Shown piece by piece: positions 29,281 to 38,481 of a stretch of DNA of 64,000 bases. Source of the DNA: Hyphomicrobiaceae bacterium (GTDB lineage Bacteria > Pseudomonadota > Alphaproteobacteria > Rhizobiales > Hyphomicrobiaceae); the NCBI GenBank assembly GCA_020638035.1, contig JACKJI010000002.1:1-64000 (forward strand), in the 5' to 3' direction. A program made the translations under genes and the position numbers. The notes under the pieces were generated by a model. It was given only the letters and a program-made list of their open reading frames with translations, made no database searches and was not told where the DNA came from. Position 1 is the first letter of the stretch. Each line of letters begins with the position of its first letter.

Positions 29281-29300
29281 ATATAAAGATATGTTTATAT
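29281..29300 (-). promoter_or_regulatory. Probable SahR-type operator of the met operon
   Basis: The half-sites ATATAAA and TTTATAT flank a GATATG centre; 18 of 20 bases are symmetric. It is located 37-56 bp upstream of the ArsR-methyltransferase start, in a locally AT-rich patch within GC-rich DNA. ArsR-family operators are usually such AT-rich palindromes. It could also affect the divergent gene at 29477. Confidence 0.65.
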
Positions 29301-29476
29301 GTCAAGCGGAGACATGCGGGGAACTGGCGGCGTGTCAGGCGGGATGTCCAATGGCGCGACGCTCGTTTACCGCCCGGCAATCATGGGCCGCTAGATTAAC
29401 TGGGGCCAACGGCCCGTCCGACCGCTCCCGCATCGACGCGCAGCCTCATTCCAGATCGCGACCTGCAGTAGTCCCA

Positions 29477-30124
29477 ATGCGCATTGCCGAATTCCATTCC
29501 GTCACCCCCTCCATCGCTGAAGCTGAACTGCCATGCCGCCTCGAACTGAGGGGCCGGGCCTGGGGTTCTGCCGTGCTGGCGGTCCTGCTACTCCCGCTGG
29601 CGCTGCTGCCGCTCGCTGCGATGGCATCGTTGACTATGCGCATCACTGCTGACGCGGACGTGCGAACACTTCTTGCGTCGCATCCCGGGAGCGCTGCCCA
29701 GGTCGCCATCGGCCTCGCACTCATCCTGCTGCTCGTAGTCTGGCCGCTCGCCGCCCTGATCGGCCGCATTGGCCGCAGGCAGACCATCGTCGTCGGCCCG
29801 GGAGAGGTCCACGTGACCGAGCGAAGCCTATTCGGCACAAGGACGTGGTCGCATCAGACCACGTATTTTCTGGGTCTCGTCCATCACGTTCGCACGACCC
29901 ATGACGGTATCCGCCATGAGTTGATCCTGCTCGCGCCCGAGCGGCGGCAGAGTGTCCTGCTCGCCATCGCCCCGGGTTTCACCGACGCCGAGTTGGCGAT
30001 CCTAGCCGGTCGCCTGGGTACGAAGATCCTGCCCGCCAACGCCCTTTACGAACGCACTAGGAAACCGCTCCAACCAAGGTTCACGGCGGCGCCGGAGAGG
30101 ACCCTGGCGGTGGCAAATGCCTGA
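29477..30124 (+). CDS. Hypothetical two-span membrane protein
   Basis: This encodes 215 residues. Two membrane segments (AVLAVLLLPLALLPLAAMASL and VAIGLALILLLVVWPLAALIG) are followed by a strand-rich cytoplasmic part (QTIVVGPGEVHVTERSLFGTRTW) that resembles bacterial PH-like domains fused to membrane hairpins. I cannot name the family with certainty. The ATG at 29477 is chosen because the longer frame from 29237 reads through the divergent promoter region. RBS is weak. Confidence 0.65.
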   Translation: MRIAEFHSVTPSIAEAELPCRLELRGRAWGSAVLAVLLLPLALLPLAAMASLTMRITADADVRTLLASHPGSAAQVAIGLALILLLVVWPLAALIGRIGRRQTIVVGPGEVHVTERSLFGTRTWSHQTTYFLGLVHHVRTTHDGIRHELILLAPERRQSVLLAIAPGFTDAELAILAGRLGTKILPANALYERTRKPLQPRFTAAPERTLAVANA

Positions 30125-30482
30125 TCTTCATGGGAGTTGCCGTCGGATGGCCCGCAACGGGAACGATTGACGACAGCTTACGGAATGGTAGACGGTCAGG
30201 CCGATCCCGATCAGAATGCGCCAAGGTGCCCGCGTGCCAAGATATGGCCCATCTTTTGGCGCCGATTGTCACCCACGCTGCCGCCATGCGATTGGGAAGA
30301 GATCGGCCGGCACGGGACGACGATACAATAGCGCGGCCTTTTGAGGTTGCGCAGCAGATGCTGTTTTCACAAGGTGGCCGCGGACCGGATGTGCGAGGCC
30401 AAGCCGTTGGATGTCGGACCGAACTGGTCGATATGAAGCGGTGGCAACCACATCCGGCATGAGCCAGGGAGCAAGACACGTT
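30125..30482. other. Intergenic upstream of the MlaC-like gene
   Basis: No gene is seen. A 110-codon frame at 30130-30462 lacks an RBS and family features. Confidence 0.4.
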
Positions 30483-31121
30483 ATGACGAGCGTAATGCGA
30501 CAGAAGGGTTCCGGCCGGACGCCGAGTATGGATCTTCCCCGGCCGCGTCGCCGGAGTTCGTCCCTGGTGTGGTCATGGTTGCTGGCTGCGCTGCTGATGC
30601 CGGCGTTGTCCGCTGCGAGCTTCGCTGCCGAGCCGGCCGCGCGGTACATGCAGCGGGTGGCGAAGGACCTCATCAGCGCCGCGCACACCACCTCTTACGA
30701 CGGCTTCGTGCGCGCGGTCCGCAGCCACGCCGACTACACCTCGATCGGCCTTTATTCGCTCGGCAGCTATCGCAGTGGCCTGCCGACGACAGAGCGCAAC
30801 TCGTACTTCAACGGCATGATCAACTTCATCGCCAAGTACGCGACCATCAATGCACCGAAGTATCCTGTCGCCAATGCGGTGGTCACCGGGCAGACCGAGG
30901 AGACCAAGGCCGGTGCGCATGTCGATACGCGCGTGACGCTACGGGACGGCACGTCCTATGACGTGCGCTGGCTGCTCGTCCGTCGCGGCTCGACATGGAA
31001 GGTGCGCGACGCGCAGGTGCTGGGCTTCTGGATGAGTCCGTTCCTGAAGAATACGTTTGAGAACTACATCGCTGAGAATGGCGGCAATCCGCGTGCGCTC
31101 GTCGTGGCTCTCAACCGCTGA
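30483..31121 (+). CDS. MlaC/Ttg2D-family ABC transporter substrate-binding protein
   Basis: This periplasmic protein of about 212 residues has an extended n-region, a hydrophobic leader (WSWLLAALLMPALSAASFA) and a body with the MlaC pattern: helical N-terminal part, TSIGLYSLGSYRSGLPTTERNSYFNGMINFIAKY, then a beta sheet (DTRVTLRDGTSYDVRWLLVRRGSTWKVRDAQVLG). MlaC proteins shuttle phospholipids between the outer-membrane complex and the MlaFEDB transporter. No mla genes are adjacent, so this is a detached copy. Starts at 30411, 30459 or 30528 are also possible. Confidence 0.82.
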   Translation: MTSVMRQKGSGRTPSMDLPRPRRRSSSLVWSWLLAALLMPALSAASFAAEPAARYMQRVAKDLISAAHTTSYDGFVRAVRSHADYTSIGLYSLGSYRSGLPTTERNSYFNGMINFIAKYATINAPKYPVANAVVTGQTEETKAGAHVDTRVTLRDGTSYDVRWLLVRRGSTWKVRDAQVLGFWMSPFLKNTFENYIAENGGNPRALVVALNR

Positions 31122-31138
31122 CCGGCGCAGCCGCCGGT
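31121..31138 (+). terminator. Hairpin at the end of the MlaC-like gene
   Basis: ACCGGCG/CGCCGGT with a 4-nt loop starts on the last base of the stop codon. There is no T-run, so it is a weak terminator candidate. Repeat copy C follows 24 bp later. Confidence 0.35.
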
Positions 31139-31162
31139 AGCGATCAAGGCATCATCGTGATC

Positions 31163-31294
31163 CTAGAGCAGGTCCGACTTTGGTGGACTCACTTCCACGA
31201 TCGCGACCTGCTCTAAGAAAGATCTTGTTTGAGAGACTGATTCACGCCTTCGATGGAAGCCCAAGCGTTTCCATCTCAGACGATCAGGCGCTAG
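31163..31294 (+). repeat. 128-bp-family dispersed repeat, copy C
   Basis: This is the same element as copies A, B and D, 132 bp long because of a 4-bp insertion after CTGCTCTAAG. It is bounded by CTAG on both sides; the central palindrome is degraded (CCACGATCGCGA). It lies between the convergent MlaC-like gene and alaS, but here it does not overlap a stop codon. Confidence 0.9.
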
Positions 31295-31358
31295 ATAGGG
31301 GGCGGCGGCAGCCGTGCCGTTCGCCTGCCTGCCTGCATCACGGCCTCAGCAATCAGGC

Positions 31359-34043
31359 TCAGCCAGCTATTTGCGCGGCGATGGCCTCCAGTGCCAGATC
31401 CGCCTTGGAGCCGTCCGGGCCACCGGCCTGAGCCATGTCGGGGCGCCCGCCACCGCCCTTGCCTCCGCTCTTCTCGGAGGCCACGCGCACCAGATCGACG
31501 GCGTTGTACTTGTCCGTCAGGTCTTTGGTGACAGCGACGACGATGCCGAGCTTGCCGTCACTCGACGCGTTGGCAACCGCGACGATACCAGAGCCGACCT
31601 TGGCTCTTCCCTCGTCGGCGAGCGACTTCAGGTCCTTCATATCGACGCCGGCGACATTGAGCGCCAGGTATTTCGTGCCGCCGATTTCCTTGACCGCTGA
31701 GGCGGCGCCGTCACCGCCACCGCCGCCCATCGCTGCCTGTCGCCGGGCATCGGCTAATTGACGCTCCAGCGTCTTGCGTTCCTCCATCAGCGCGCGCACC
31801 CGATCGACAACCTCTTCCGGCCGCGTCTTGAGCAGTGCGGCCGTCTCGCGCAGGCGACGATCCTGATCGGCGAGGTACTGGCGCGCACCCTCCGCCGTCA
31901 GCGCCTCGATGCGCCGCACCCCGGATGCGCTGGCAGCTTCGGCGATGATGCGCACGAGGCCGATGTCTCCGGTGCGCTTGACGTGCGTGCCGCCACACAG
32001 CTCGACCGACCAGGCCTTGTTGGCCGGGCCGTCACCCTCCGGCAGGCCCATCGAAACGACGCGAACTTCGTCGCCGTACTTCTCGCCGAACAGCGCCATG
32101 GCACCGGAAGCGATGGCATCGTCGACTGCCATCAGCCGCGTCTCGACCGGCGCGTTCTGGATGATGATGCGGTTGGCAAGCTCTTCCACCTCCGCAACTT
32201 CCTCCACGCTCATCGGCTTGGGGTGCGAGAAGTCGAAGCGCAACCGGTCCGGCGCGACGAGCGAGCCCTTCTGTGCAACATGGGTGCCCAGCACCTGTCG
32301 CAGCGCCTCATGCAAAAGATGGGTTGCGGAGTGATTGGCCCGTGTCGCCGTGCGGCGGCTGTGGTCGACGACGAGTTCAACGGCATCGCCAACCTTCAGG
32401 ACGCCGTCCTCGATGACGCCGGTATGCACGAACAGATCGCCGAGCTTCTTCTGCGTGTCGGTGACGCGGAATCTGCCACCCTTGCCGCCGAGCCCCGTGA
32501 TGACACCCTGGTCACCGACCTGTCCGCCCGACTCGCCGTAGAATGGCGTCTGGTTAAGGACGATCTGGCCTTCCTCGCCGGCCTTCAGCGACTTTACCGA
32601 CTTGCCGCCTGTGACGAGCGCGCGAATCTCGCCCTCTGCCCGCTCGGTATCGTAGCCGAGGAAATCGGTAGCGCCGGCCTTGTCGCGGATTTCGAACCAG
32701 ACCGTCTCGGTGGCCGCTTCACCGGATCCTTTCCAGGCCTTGCGCGCCTCCGCCTTCTGCTTCTCCATCGCGGCGTTGAACGCCTTGGTATCGACGGCGA
32801 TGCCGCGGGCGCGCAGGGCGTCCTCCGTCAGGTCGAGCGGGAAGCCATAAGTATCGTAGAGCTTGAAGGCAACGTCGCCAGGGAACGTCGCGCCCGTCTT
32901 GAGACCGCCCGATGCCTCGGCCAGCAAGCCAAGGCCCTTGTCGAGCGTCTTCTTGAACTTGGACTCTTCGAGCTTCAGCGTCTCTGTGATGAGCGCGCTC
33001 GCGCGGATCAATTCCTGATACGTGTCGCCCATCTGTCGGATCAGTGCTGGCACGAGGCGATACATCAGCGGCTCGGTAGCACCGAGCAAGTGCGCATGGC
33101 GCATGGCGCGGCGCATGATACGGCGAAGGACATAGCCGCGCCCTTCGTTCGAGGGCAGCACGCCATCGGCGATCAGGAAACTCGACGCGCGCAGGTGATC
33201 GGCGATGACGCGATGGGACGCCTTCGCATCGCCCTTCGGCTCGACACCCGTCGCTTCGACCGATGCTGCGATCAGCGCGCGGAAAAGGTCGGTCTCGTAG
33301 TTGTCGTGCGTGCCTTGCAACACCGCGGCGATGCGTTCCAGCCCCATGCCGGTATCGATCGACGGGCGCGGCAGCGCCACGCGGCTGCCGCCCTCATGCT
33401 GCTCGAACTGCATGAAGACGAGGTTCCAGATCTCGATGAAGCGGTCGCCGTCCGCATCGGCCGAACCGGGTGGCCCACCGGGGATGCCCTTCTTGCCGTC
33501 TGGATCATGGTCGAAGAAGATTTCCGAACAGGGACCACACGGCCCCGTGTCGCCCATCTGCCAGAAGTTGTCAGAGGTGGCGATGCGGATGATGCGCTCG
33601 TCCTTGAGACCCGAGATCTTCTTCCAGAGCCCGAAAGCCTCGTCATCGTCGTGGTAGACGGTGACGATCAGCCGCTTCTTGTCGAGCCCGAATTCCCTGG
33701 TCACCAGATTCCAGGCCAGCTCGATCGCGCGGTCCTTGAAGTAGTCGCCGAACGAGAAGTTGCCGAGCATCTCGAAAAAGGTGTGATGGCGCGCGGTGTA
33801 GCCGACGTTATCGAGATCGTTGTGCTTGCCGCCAGCGCGCACGCACTTCTGCGAGGTGACCGCGCGCGAGTAAGGCCGCGTCTCCTGGCCGGTGAAGACG
33901 TTCTTGAACTGCACCATGCCGGCGTTGGTGAACATCAGCGTCGGGTCGTTGCGCGGCACGAGCGGGCTCGATGCGACGACCTCGTGGTCGTTCGTCGCAA
34001 AGTAGTCGAGGAACGCTTTGCGGATCTCGTTGACGCCGGTCAT
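31359..34043 (-). CDS. alaS: Alanine--tRNA ligase
   Basis: Alanyl-tRNA synthetase, 894 residues, close to the usual 875-885. The catalytic domain has class II motif residues (HTFFEMLGNFSFGDYFK), the editing domain has NHSATHLLHEALRQ, and the zinc pair appears in CGGTHVKRTGD. A coiled segment (EERKTLERQLADARRQ) leads to the glycine-rich C-Ala dimerisation domain (KSGGKGGGGRPDMAQAGG). The ATG at 34043 (MTGVNEIRKAFLDYF) is the normal N-terminus. recA lies 0.5 kb upstream on the same strand, a frequent order in alphaproteobacteria. Confidence 0.97.
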   Translation of the reverse strand: MTGVNEIRKAFLDYFATNDHEVVASSPLVPRNDPTLMFTNAGMVQFKNVFTGQETRPYSRAVTSQKCVRAGGKHNDLDNVGYTARHHTFFEMLGNFSFGDYFKDRAIELAWNLVTREFGLDKKRLIVTVYHDDDEAFGLWKKISGLKDERIIRIATSDNFWQMGDTGPCGPCSEIFFDHDPDGKKGIPGGPPGSADADGDRFIEIWNLVFMQFEQHEGGSRVALPRPSIDTGMGLERIAAVLQGTHDNYETDLFRALIAASVEATGVEPKGDAKASHRVIADHLRASSFLIADGVLPSNEGRGYVLRRIMRRAMRHAHLLGATEPLMYRLVPALIRQMGDTYQELIRASALITETLKLEESKFKKTLDKGLGLLAEASGGLKTGATFPGDVAFKLYDTYGFPLDLTEDALRARGIAVDTKAFNAAMEKQKAEARKAWKGSGEAATETVWFEIRDKAGATDFLGYDTERAEGEIRALVTGGKSVKSLKAGEEGQIVLNQTPFYGESGGQVGDQGVITGLGGKGGRFRVTDTQKKLGDLFVHTGVIEDGVLKVGDAVELVVDHSRRTATRANHSATHLLHEALRQVLGTHVAQKGSLVAPDRLRFDFSHPKPMSVEEVAEVEELANRIIIQNAPVETRLMAVDDAIASGAMALFGEKYGDEVRVVSMGLPEGDGPANKAWSVELCGGTHVKRTGDIGLVRIIAEAASASGVRRIEALTAEGARQYLADQDRRLRETAALLKTRPEEVVDRVRALMEERKTLERQLADARRQAAMGGGGGDGAASAVKEIGGTKYLALNVAGVDMKDLKSLADEGRAKVGSGIVAVANASSDGKLGIVVAVTKDLTDKYNAVDLVRVASEKSGGKGGGGRPDMAQAGGPDGSKADLALEAIAAQIAG

Positions 34044-34552
34044 GCTCCAGGCCCTTGGGCGAAGTCGTCTCCAGGGAAGCTCGCGGAAACCGCGACCGCG
34101 CCGGATCGGACGGGATTGAATACGGCAATGGGCGGACGGCACACGTGCAACGCAAACTCAGGCTGCTGGGTTGCGGCCCGGACCCGGTGCGGCGATGCCG
34201 CCGGCCATGTCGCAACGCTCCGTTCCCATTGCGGAACTCGAGCATGCCGGCGAAGCCCCGGATGCAGCACCTCCGCACCCCCGACCGCGCTGCGGGACGC
34301 CCGAAGCAGCCCCTTTTACCGGCGCGCCGCCCAGGTGTCCACAAATGCCAACTGGTCTATTCGCAGGTCGCATCACGAGCGCGGGATAGTGCCGCTCGAC
34401 GGTCCAAATGGCGACGACAGCCGCGGGCCTCTAGCGCTGCCCGGACTGCCGTCACAATCATTCTCGTCTTGTCCGGGCCCTGCCGGCCTGCAAGGGGCAT
34501 TGCCGCCTTGCATGGGCACCACCGGCGCTCGCGGGCCGGATCGGAGCAGCCC
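34044..34552. other. recA-alaS intergenic region
   Basis: This is about 510 bp with no gene called. Frames on both strands are Arg/Pro/Ala-rich with no RBS. No clear terminator for recA with a T-run was seen. Confidence 0.45.
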
Positions 34553-35689
34553 CTACCGCTTGGCGCGCGCCTTCGTCTCCTCGACCGCGCCATCCTCGTC
34601 CGCCGGGGCCGCCTCGCCCGCGTCCGGATCCATCCCGTCGTCCGGTGTCACGAGAAGCTGGTCGACGATCAGGCCGGCATTCTGCCGGATCGCACGTTCG
34701 ATCTCATTGGCGACTTCTGCATTCTCCTTGAGGAAGGTCTTGGCATTCTCGCGCCCCTGGCCGATGCGCTGGCCCTCGTAGGAGAACCACGCCCCAGACT
34801 TCTCGACGATGCCGGCCTTGACGCCCAGATCGATCAGCTCGCCAACCTTGGAGATCCCCTCACCGTACATGATGTCGAATTCGACCTGCTTGAACGGCGG
34901 GGCCACCTTGTTCTTGACCACCTTGACGCGGGTCTGGTTGCCGACCACCTCGTCGCGATCCTTGATCTGACCGATACGGCGGATATCGAGCCTCACCGAC
35001 GCATAGAACTTCAGCGCGTTGCCGCCGGTCGTCGTCTCGGGGTTACCGAACATGATGCCGATCTTCATGCGGATCTGGTTGATGAAGACCACCATGCAAT
35101 GGGACTTCGATATCGACGCCGTCAGCTTGCGCAATGCCTGGCTCATGAGGCGCGCCTGCAAGCCTGGCAGACTGTCGCCCATGTCGCCCTCGAGTTCGGC
35201 CTTGGGCGTCAGCGCAGCGACAGAATCGACCACCAGCACGTCGATGGCGCCTGAACGCACCAGCGTATCGGCGATCTCCAGCGCCTGCTCGCCTGTGTCG
35301 GGCTGCGATATGAGCAGATCCTCGACCTTGACGCCGAGCTTCCTTGCATAGACCGGGTCGAGCGCGTGCTCGGCGTCGATAAAGGCAGCGATGCCGCCCT
35401 TCTTCTGAGCTTCGGCCACCACCTGCAGCGCCAGCGTCGTCTTGCCGGAGCTTTCGGGGCCATAAATCTCGATGACACGGCCCTTGGGCAGGCCGCCAAT
35501 ACCCAGCGCGATGTCGAGCCCGAGCGATCCCGTCGAGATAGCCTCCACATCGATCGATTTGTCGTTCTGGCCGAGGCGCATGATCGAGCCCTTGCCGAAG
35601 TTCTTGTCGATCTGTGCGAGCGCCGCCTCCAGCGCCTTCTGCTTGTCCATAACGCCCCCTTCGACCACCCTGAGCTGCGGCATTTCCAT
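34553..35689 (-). CDS. recA: Recombinase RecA
   Basis: RecA is the DNA strand-exchange protein and SOS co-protease. The 378 residues show the polymerisation helix region (DKQKALEAALAQIDKNFGKG), Walker A GPESSGKTT, the DNA-binding loop region around QALRKLTASISKSHCMVVFINQIRMKIGIMFGNPETTTGG, and a Lys/Asp/Glu-rich tail. The start at 35689 gives MEMPQLRVVEG before the core, like other Hyphomicrobiales RecA proteins with a short extra N-terminus; ATG at 35650 is an alternative. A GTTCT/AGAAC inverted repeat sits 63 bp upstream. Confidence 0.98.
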   Translation of the reverse strand: MEMPQLRVVEGGVMDKQKALEAALAQIDKNFGKGSIMRLGQNDKSIDVEAISTGSLGLDIALGIGGLPKGRVIEIYGPESSGKTTLALQVVAEAQKKGGIAAFIDAEHALDPVYARKLGVKVEDLLISQPDTGEQALEIADTLVRSGAIDVLVVDSVAALTPKAELEGDMGDSLPGLQARLMSQALRKLTASISKSHCMVVFINQIRMKIGIMFGNPETTTGGNALKFYASVRLDIRRIGQIKDRDEVVGNQTRVKVVKNKVAPPFKQVEFDIMYGEGISKVGELIDLGVKAGIVEKSGAWFSYEGQRIGQGRENAKTFLKENAEVANEIERAIRQNAGLIVDQLLVTPDDGMDPDAGEAAPADEDGAVEETKARAKR

Positions 35690-36037
35690 CGGTTCGACCC
35701 CTTATTTCATGAAGCCACGATCGGTGCAATTAGGGTTAATGTACATGATTTGTTCTTGCTGTCGAGAACTTTGTAATTGACTGATTTAACATGTGAAAAT
35801 TTTTTGTGTTCTTGTTTCAATCCATGACGGGAACAAAATGCGACCATGAACACCGATTCGGATCGGCCATGGAGTGCTCCGGTACGGCCGGCGACTTGAG
35901 CATGGGCGTGGACTGCACCGCAGCAGTTGAACCGCTACAGAAATGAGGGCGGACCTGACCGCGCGCGGGTGACTTCGCACGTCGCGCTCCTATAATGCTC
36001 GTTACTCTGGCCACCCTAAATCTGACGAGGCCCGCCG
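35690..36037. other. recA upstream region
   Basis: These 348 bp separate divergent genes. The half nearest recA (35720-35830) is clearly AT-rich for this genome, with T-runs and the inverted repeat noted separately, and must carry the recA promoter. No ORF is called. Confidence 0.5.
35752..35769 (-). promoter_or_regulatory. Candidate recA operator (inverted GTTCT/AGAAC)
   Basis: A perfect 5-bp inverted repeat GTTCT-N8-AGAAC lies 63 bp upstream of recA. The usual alphaproteobacterial LexA box is the direct repeat GTTC-N7-GTTC, which I did not find here, so this could be a variant site or unrelated. Confidence 0.3.
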
Positions 36038-36250
36038 ATGCTTAACGGCTTTGAGTTCCGATCCAACGACAAAGTCTATTTCGTCTGCGCTCCCGATCTG
36101 GCGCGCGCACGCCTCATCCTGGCCAACCACGATCACGACGCATCGATGATGTCGGATCCAGAGACCCTGCCTGACACCGTGCTGCGGTACTTCAACCTGA
36201 AGGATGGCGACCTCATCGCCGGGCGCTTCATCAGGCACGCGAAAACGTAG
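36038..36250 (+). CDS. Small hypothetical protein
   Basis: This encodes 70 residues, soluble and acidic to neutral: MLNGFEFRSNDKVYFVCAPD, then a helix (LARARLILANHDHDASMM) and a C-terminal strand-rich end (DLIAGRFIRHAKT). A GAGG lies about eight bases upstream of the ATG. It has the look of a compact single-domain protein but no family is recognised. It converges on the TauE/SafE gene with 27 bp between stops. Confidence 0.6.
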   Translation: MLNGFEFRSNDKVYFVCAPDLARARLILANHDHDASMMSDPETLPDTVLRYFNLKDGDLIAGRFIRHAKT

Positions 36251-36277
36251 ACAACGTATTCCCGCTTGGGATCGAGC

Positions 36278-37003
36278 CTATTGGCGAGGTGCGAGGGCGG
36301 CGGGCGGCTCAACCGCACAGATCAGTCCGTTGGTCGGGCTGCCCGGAATGATGGTTGAGGCGCCGAACAGGGCGATTGCCACACCGATGATCATGCGCGC
36401 GGTGCCACGTGCCTCCATCGACGCGAGCGTCGTTACGCCTAAAGCTGTCAGGAAAACCGGGACCACAGTGGCAAGGCCGAAGCCGGCCATGAAGATGATG
36501 CCGCCAACTGCACTGCCCGTCAGCATCGCTGTGAACAGCGCCGCATAGACCATTGGGCATGGAATGATGCCCCAGGTCAGCCCGGCGACATAGGGGCCGA
36601 CCGCTGATCTGCGCAGTGGCCCGAGCAGCTTGGCCAACGCGGCCGAGACCCGCGCCACCGCCCGGTCGACCGGAGCCGGTAGTGGGAGGAGACCAGCGAA
36701 CGTCAGACCGAGCCAGATCAGCACGACAGCGCCGAACCATTGCAGAAGACGAAACGCGCCGGCACGGTCGAATGCGCCATAAAGTTCCGCCCCAGCGTAA
36801 CCGAGCACCGCTCCCGCAAGCATGTAGGACGTGACCCGCCCCGCCTGCGCCATCGTCAGGATGCGCACGCGCTCTGCGGAAGATTGCGGCTGAAACATCA
36901 GGGTCAGGCTCGTCGCAATGCCCCCGCACATACCGGCACAGTGGAGCGTCGAGGCAAAGCCCAGCACCATGCCGCCGAGAAAGCTGAATTCCGATATTGC
37001 CAT
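36278..37003 (-). CDS. Sulfite exporter TauE/SafE-family (DsbD_2-like) membrane protein
   Basis: This is a 241-residue protein with six or seven spans. The first span carries the motif HCAGMCGG, known from DsbD-like members linked to copper delivery and cytochrome oxidase assembly; a second cysteine pair site (GIIPCPMVYAALFTAM) lies in a mid-protein span. The internal cysteines suggest a thiol or metal relay across the inner membrane rather than sulfite export. It is upstream of the 121-residue membrane gene's far side with no cco genes nearby, so the partner is unknown. Confidence 0.85.
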   Translation of the reverse strand: MAISEFSFLGGMVLGFASTLHCAGMCGGIATSLTLMFQPQSSAERVRILTMAQAGRVTSYMLAGAVLGYAGAELYGAFDRAGAFRLLQWFGAVVLIWLGLTFAGLLPLPAPVDRAVARVSAALAKLLGPLRRSAVGPYVAGLTWGIIPCPMVYAALFTAMLTGSAVGGIIFMAGFGLATVVPVFLTALGVTTLASMEARGTARMIIGVAIALFGASTIIPGSPTNGLICAVEPPAALAPRQ

Positions 37004-37124
37004 GGCTCGAGCCTCTCCCTGCCGTCCGCTGGCGCGGCGGATTGGACCACGCTCGCCCTATAGCATCTGTCCTGGCAGGATATGAGCACATGCACGTTGG
37101 CTTGCGGCGCTGTGAAGCGGCTAC

Positions 37125-37490
37125 TCAGCTGCCCTTTGCTGCGCGCCCGTGATCATGCACCCAGTGACGGAACTGCTCCGACGCTGCCCACGCATTGCGC
37201 AACGCCAACAGGAATGCCGGAATGATGGCGATGGCGAGAATCCGCCGCCACTCTATGCCGCCGGCCGCCGTGAAATAGCTGAGGCCATCGCGCCAGATCT
37301 CGCCGACCACACCCGTTTCCCAGATCTTTCCCGCGTGCAATCCTGCCTGAGCCACCGTTCCGACGACGTGCACGAGCATCCAGGCCCAGGCGAAAAACGC
37401 GGCCAGATGGTGCATGAGATGGACGATGAACGCGGCAATCCGGATCGGCCATTTGAACAGGTGTGCATAGGGCCGGATGACGTGGCGCAT
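37125..37490 (-). CDS. Hypothetical membrane protein
   Basis: This encodes 121 residues with a histidine-rich first half (HVIRPYAHLFKWPIRI, VHLMHHLAAFFAWAWML) and two or three membrane segments, the last being RILAIAIIPAFLLALR. The histidines near the membrane might bind a metal or heme, but the arrangement is not one I know. The ATG at 37490 has GAGGGAG upstream. It sits 121 bp upstream of the TauE/SafE gene on the same strand. Confidence 0.6.
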   Translation of the reverse strand: MRHVIRPYAHLFKWPIRIAAFIVHLMHHLAAFFAWAWMLVHVVGTVAQAGLHAGKIWETGVVGEIWRDGLSYFTAAGGIEWRRILAIAIIPAFLLALRNAWAASEQFRHWVHDHGRAAKGS

Positions 37491-37668
37491 GTCGGCAACT
37501 CCCTCTCAGTCTCGACGGGTCCCGTGCAGGGTCTCAGCCGGAGTTCAGCGGGGAGAGATTAGCCACGACCACTGCTCGCGACATCGTCGATCTTTTGGGA
37601 CAGGTCCAATCCTGGTGGAATAACCCACTCCGCGGTCGCGGACTCCTGGGTTCGGGTCGCCGCGCCTG

Positions 37669-38307
37669 TTATCGCGCGAGTTCCTTCAGACTGCGCCGGA
37701 TGAGCTTTGCCGTGTCGGCATCGCTGCCGAGTTCCTGCATCGCCACCGCTACGGCCTGGGACGCTTGCGCCGGGTTATAGCCGAGGTTGGTCAAGGCCGA
37801 GATCGCCTCTGCGGCGGCGAGGCCTTCCGAGGCGACGTGTGGCGCCGCACTGACGCCTGGCTCCGGCTTGCCAGCAGGTGTTTTCACGTGCAGCCCCGCC
37901 ATGCTCAGCGCCGGTGCCTTGTCCTTCAATTCCGCGACGATGCGCTGCGCGAGCTTCTTGCCCACGCCCGGCGCCTGCTCGACCGCGGCCCAATTGCCAA
38001 GTGCTACTGCGTTGGCGAGATCCTGCGTGGAGAGAACGCCCAGCACCGACAGCGCCACCTTCGAGCCAACGCCCTGCACGTTCTGCAGCGTGCGGAACCA
38101 ATTGCGCTCGACTTCGGACGTGAAGCCGTAAAGCCTGATCGCGTCCTCGCGCACGTGTGTATCGATGGTAAGCGAGGCCTCGTCGCCGAGCTTCAGGTTG
38201 CGCAGCGTACGCGCGGAGGCCTGCACCTCATAGCCAACGCCATTGACGTCGAGAATGAGGTGGCTTTCGCCAATCGCATCGACCTTGCCGCGCAGCTTAC
38301 CGATCAT
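37669..38307 (-). CDS. ruvA: Holliday junction DNA helicase subunit RuvA
   Basis: RuvA binds Holliday junctions and recruits the RuvB motor. The 212 residues contain the OB-fold start MIGKLRGKVDAIGESHLILDVNGVGYEV, two helix-hairpin-helix regions (LQNVQGVGSKVALSVLGVL and APGVGKKLAQRIVAELKDKAP), a flexible linker and the C-terminal domain III (AISALTNLGYNPAQASQAV). It follows ruvC by 174 bp. ruvB, which normally comes next, is not present in this window. Confidence 0.96.
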   Translation of the reverse strand: MIGKLRGKVDAIGESHLILDVNGVGYEVQASARTLRNLKLGDEASLTIDTHVREDAIRLYGFTSEVERNWFRTLQNVQGVGSKVALSVLGVLSTQDLANAVALGNWAAVEQAPGVGKKLAQRIVAELKDKAPALSMAGLHVKTPAGKPEPGVSAAPHVASEGLAAAEAISALTNLGYNPAQASQAVAVAMQELGSDADTAKLIRRSLKELAR

Positions 38308-38481
38308 GCCGAAACCATATTGCGTTTCCCGCCACCTGTGGGACTGCAAGCCCAGGCGAGGACGGCGAGCTATAATGCAATCCCGATTTCTTCCCGGCCA
38401 AGGCAGATGCCGGGACCCACGCCTGCCGCAGCGCCGGCAACGACGGACGCCAGCTGCACGGTTGATCGATAACGTCGACCA

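Noticed and set aside
31758..34781. 1007-codon plus-strand frame opposite alaS
   Set aside because: Antisense shadow of alaS with Leu/Arg/Asp-rich content and no recognisable domains.
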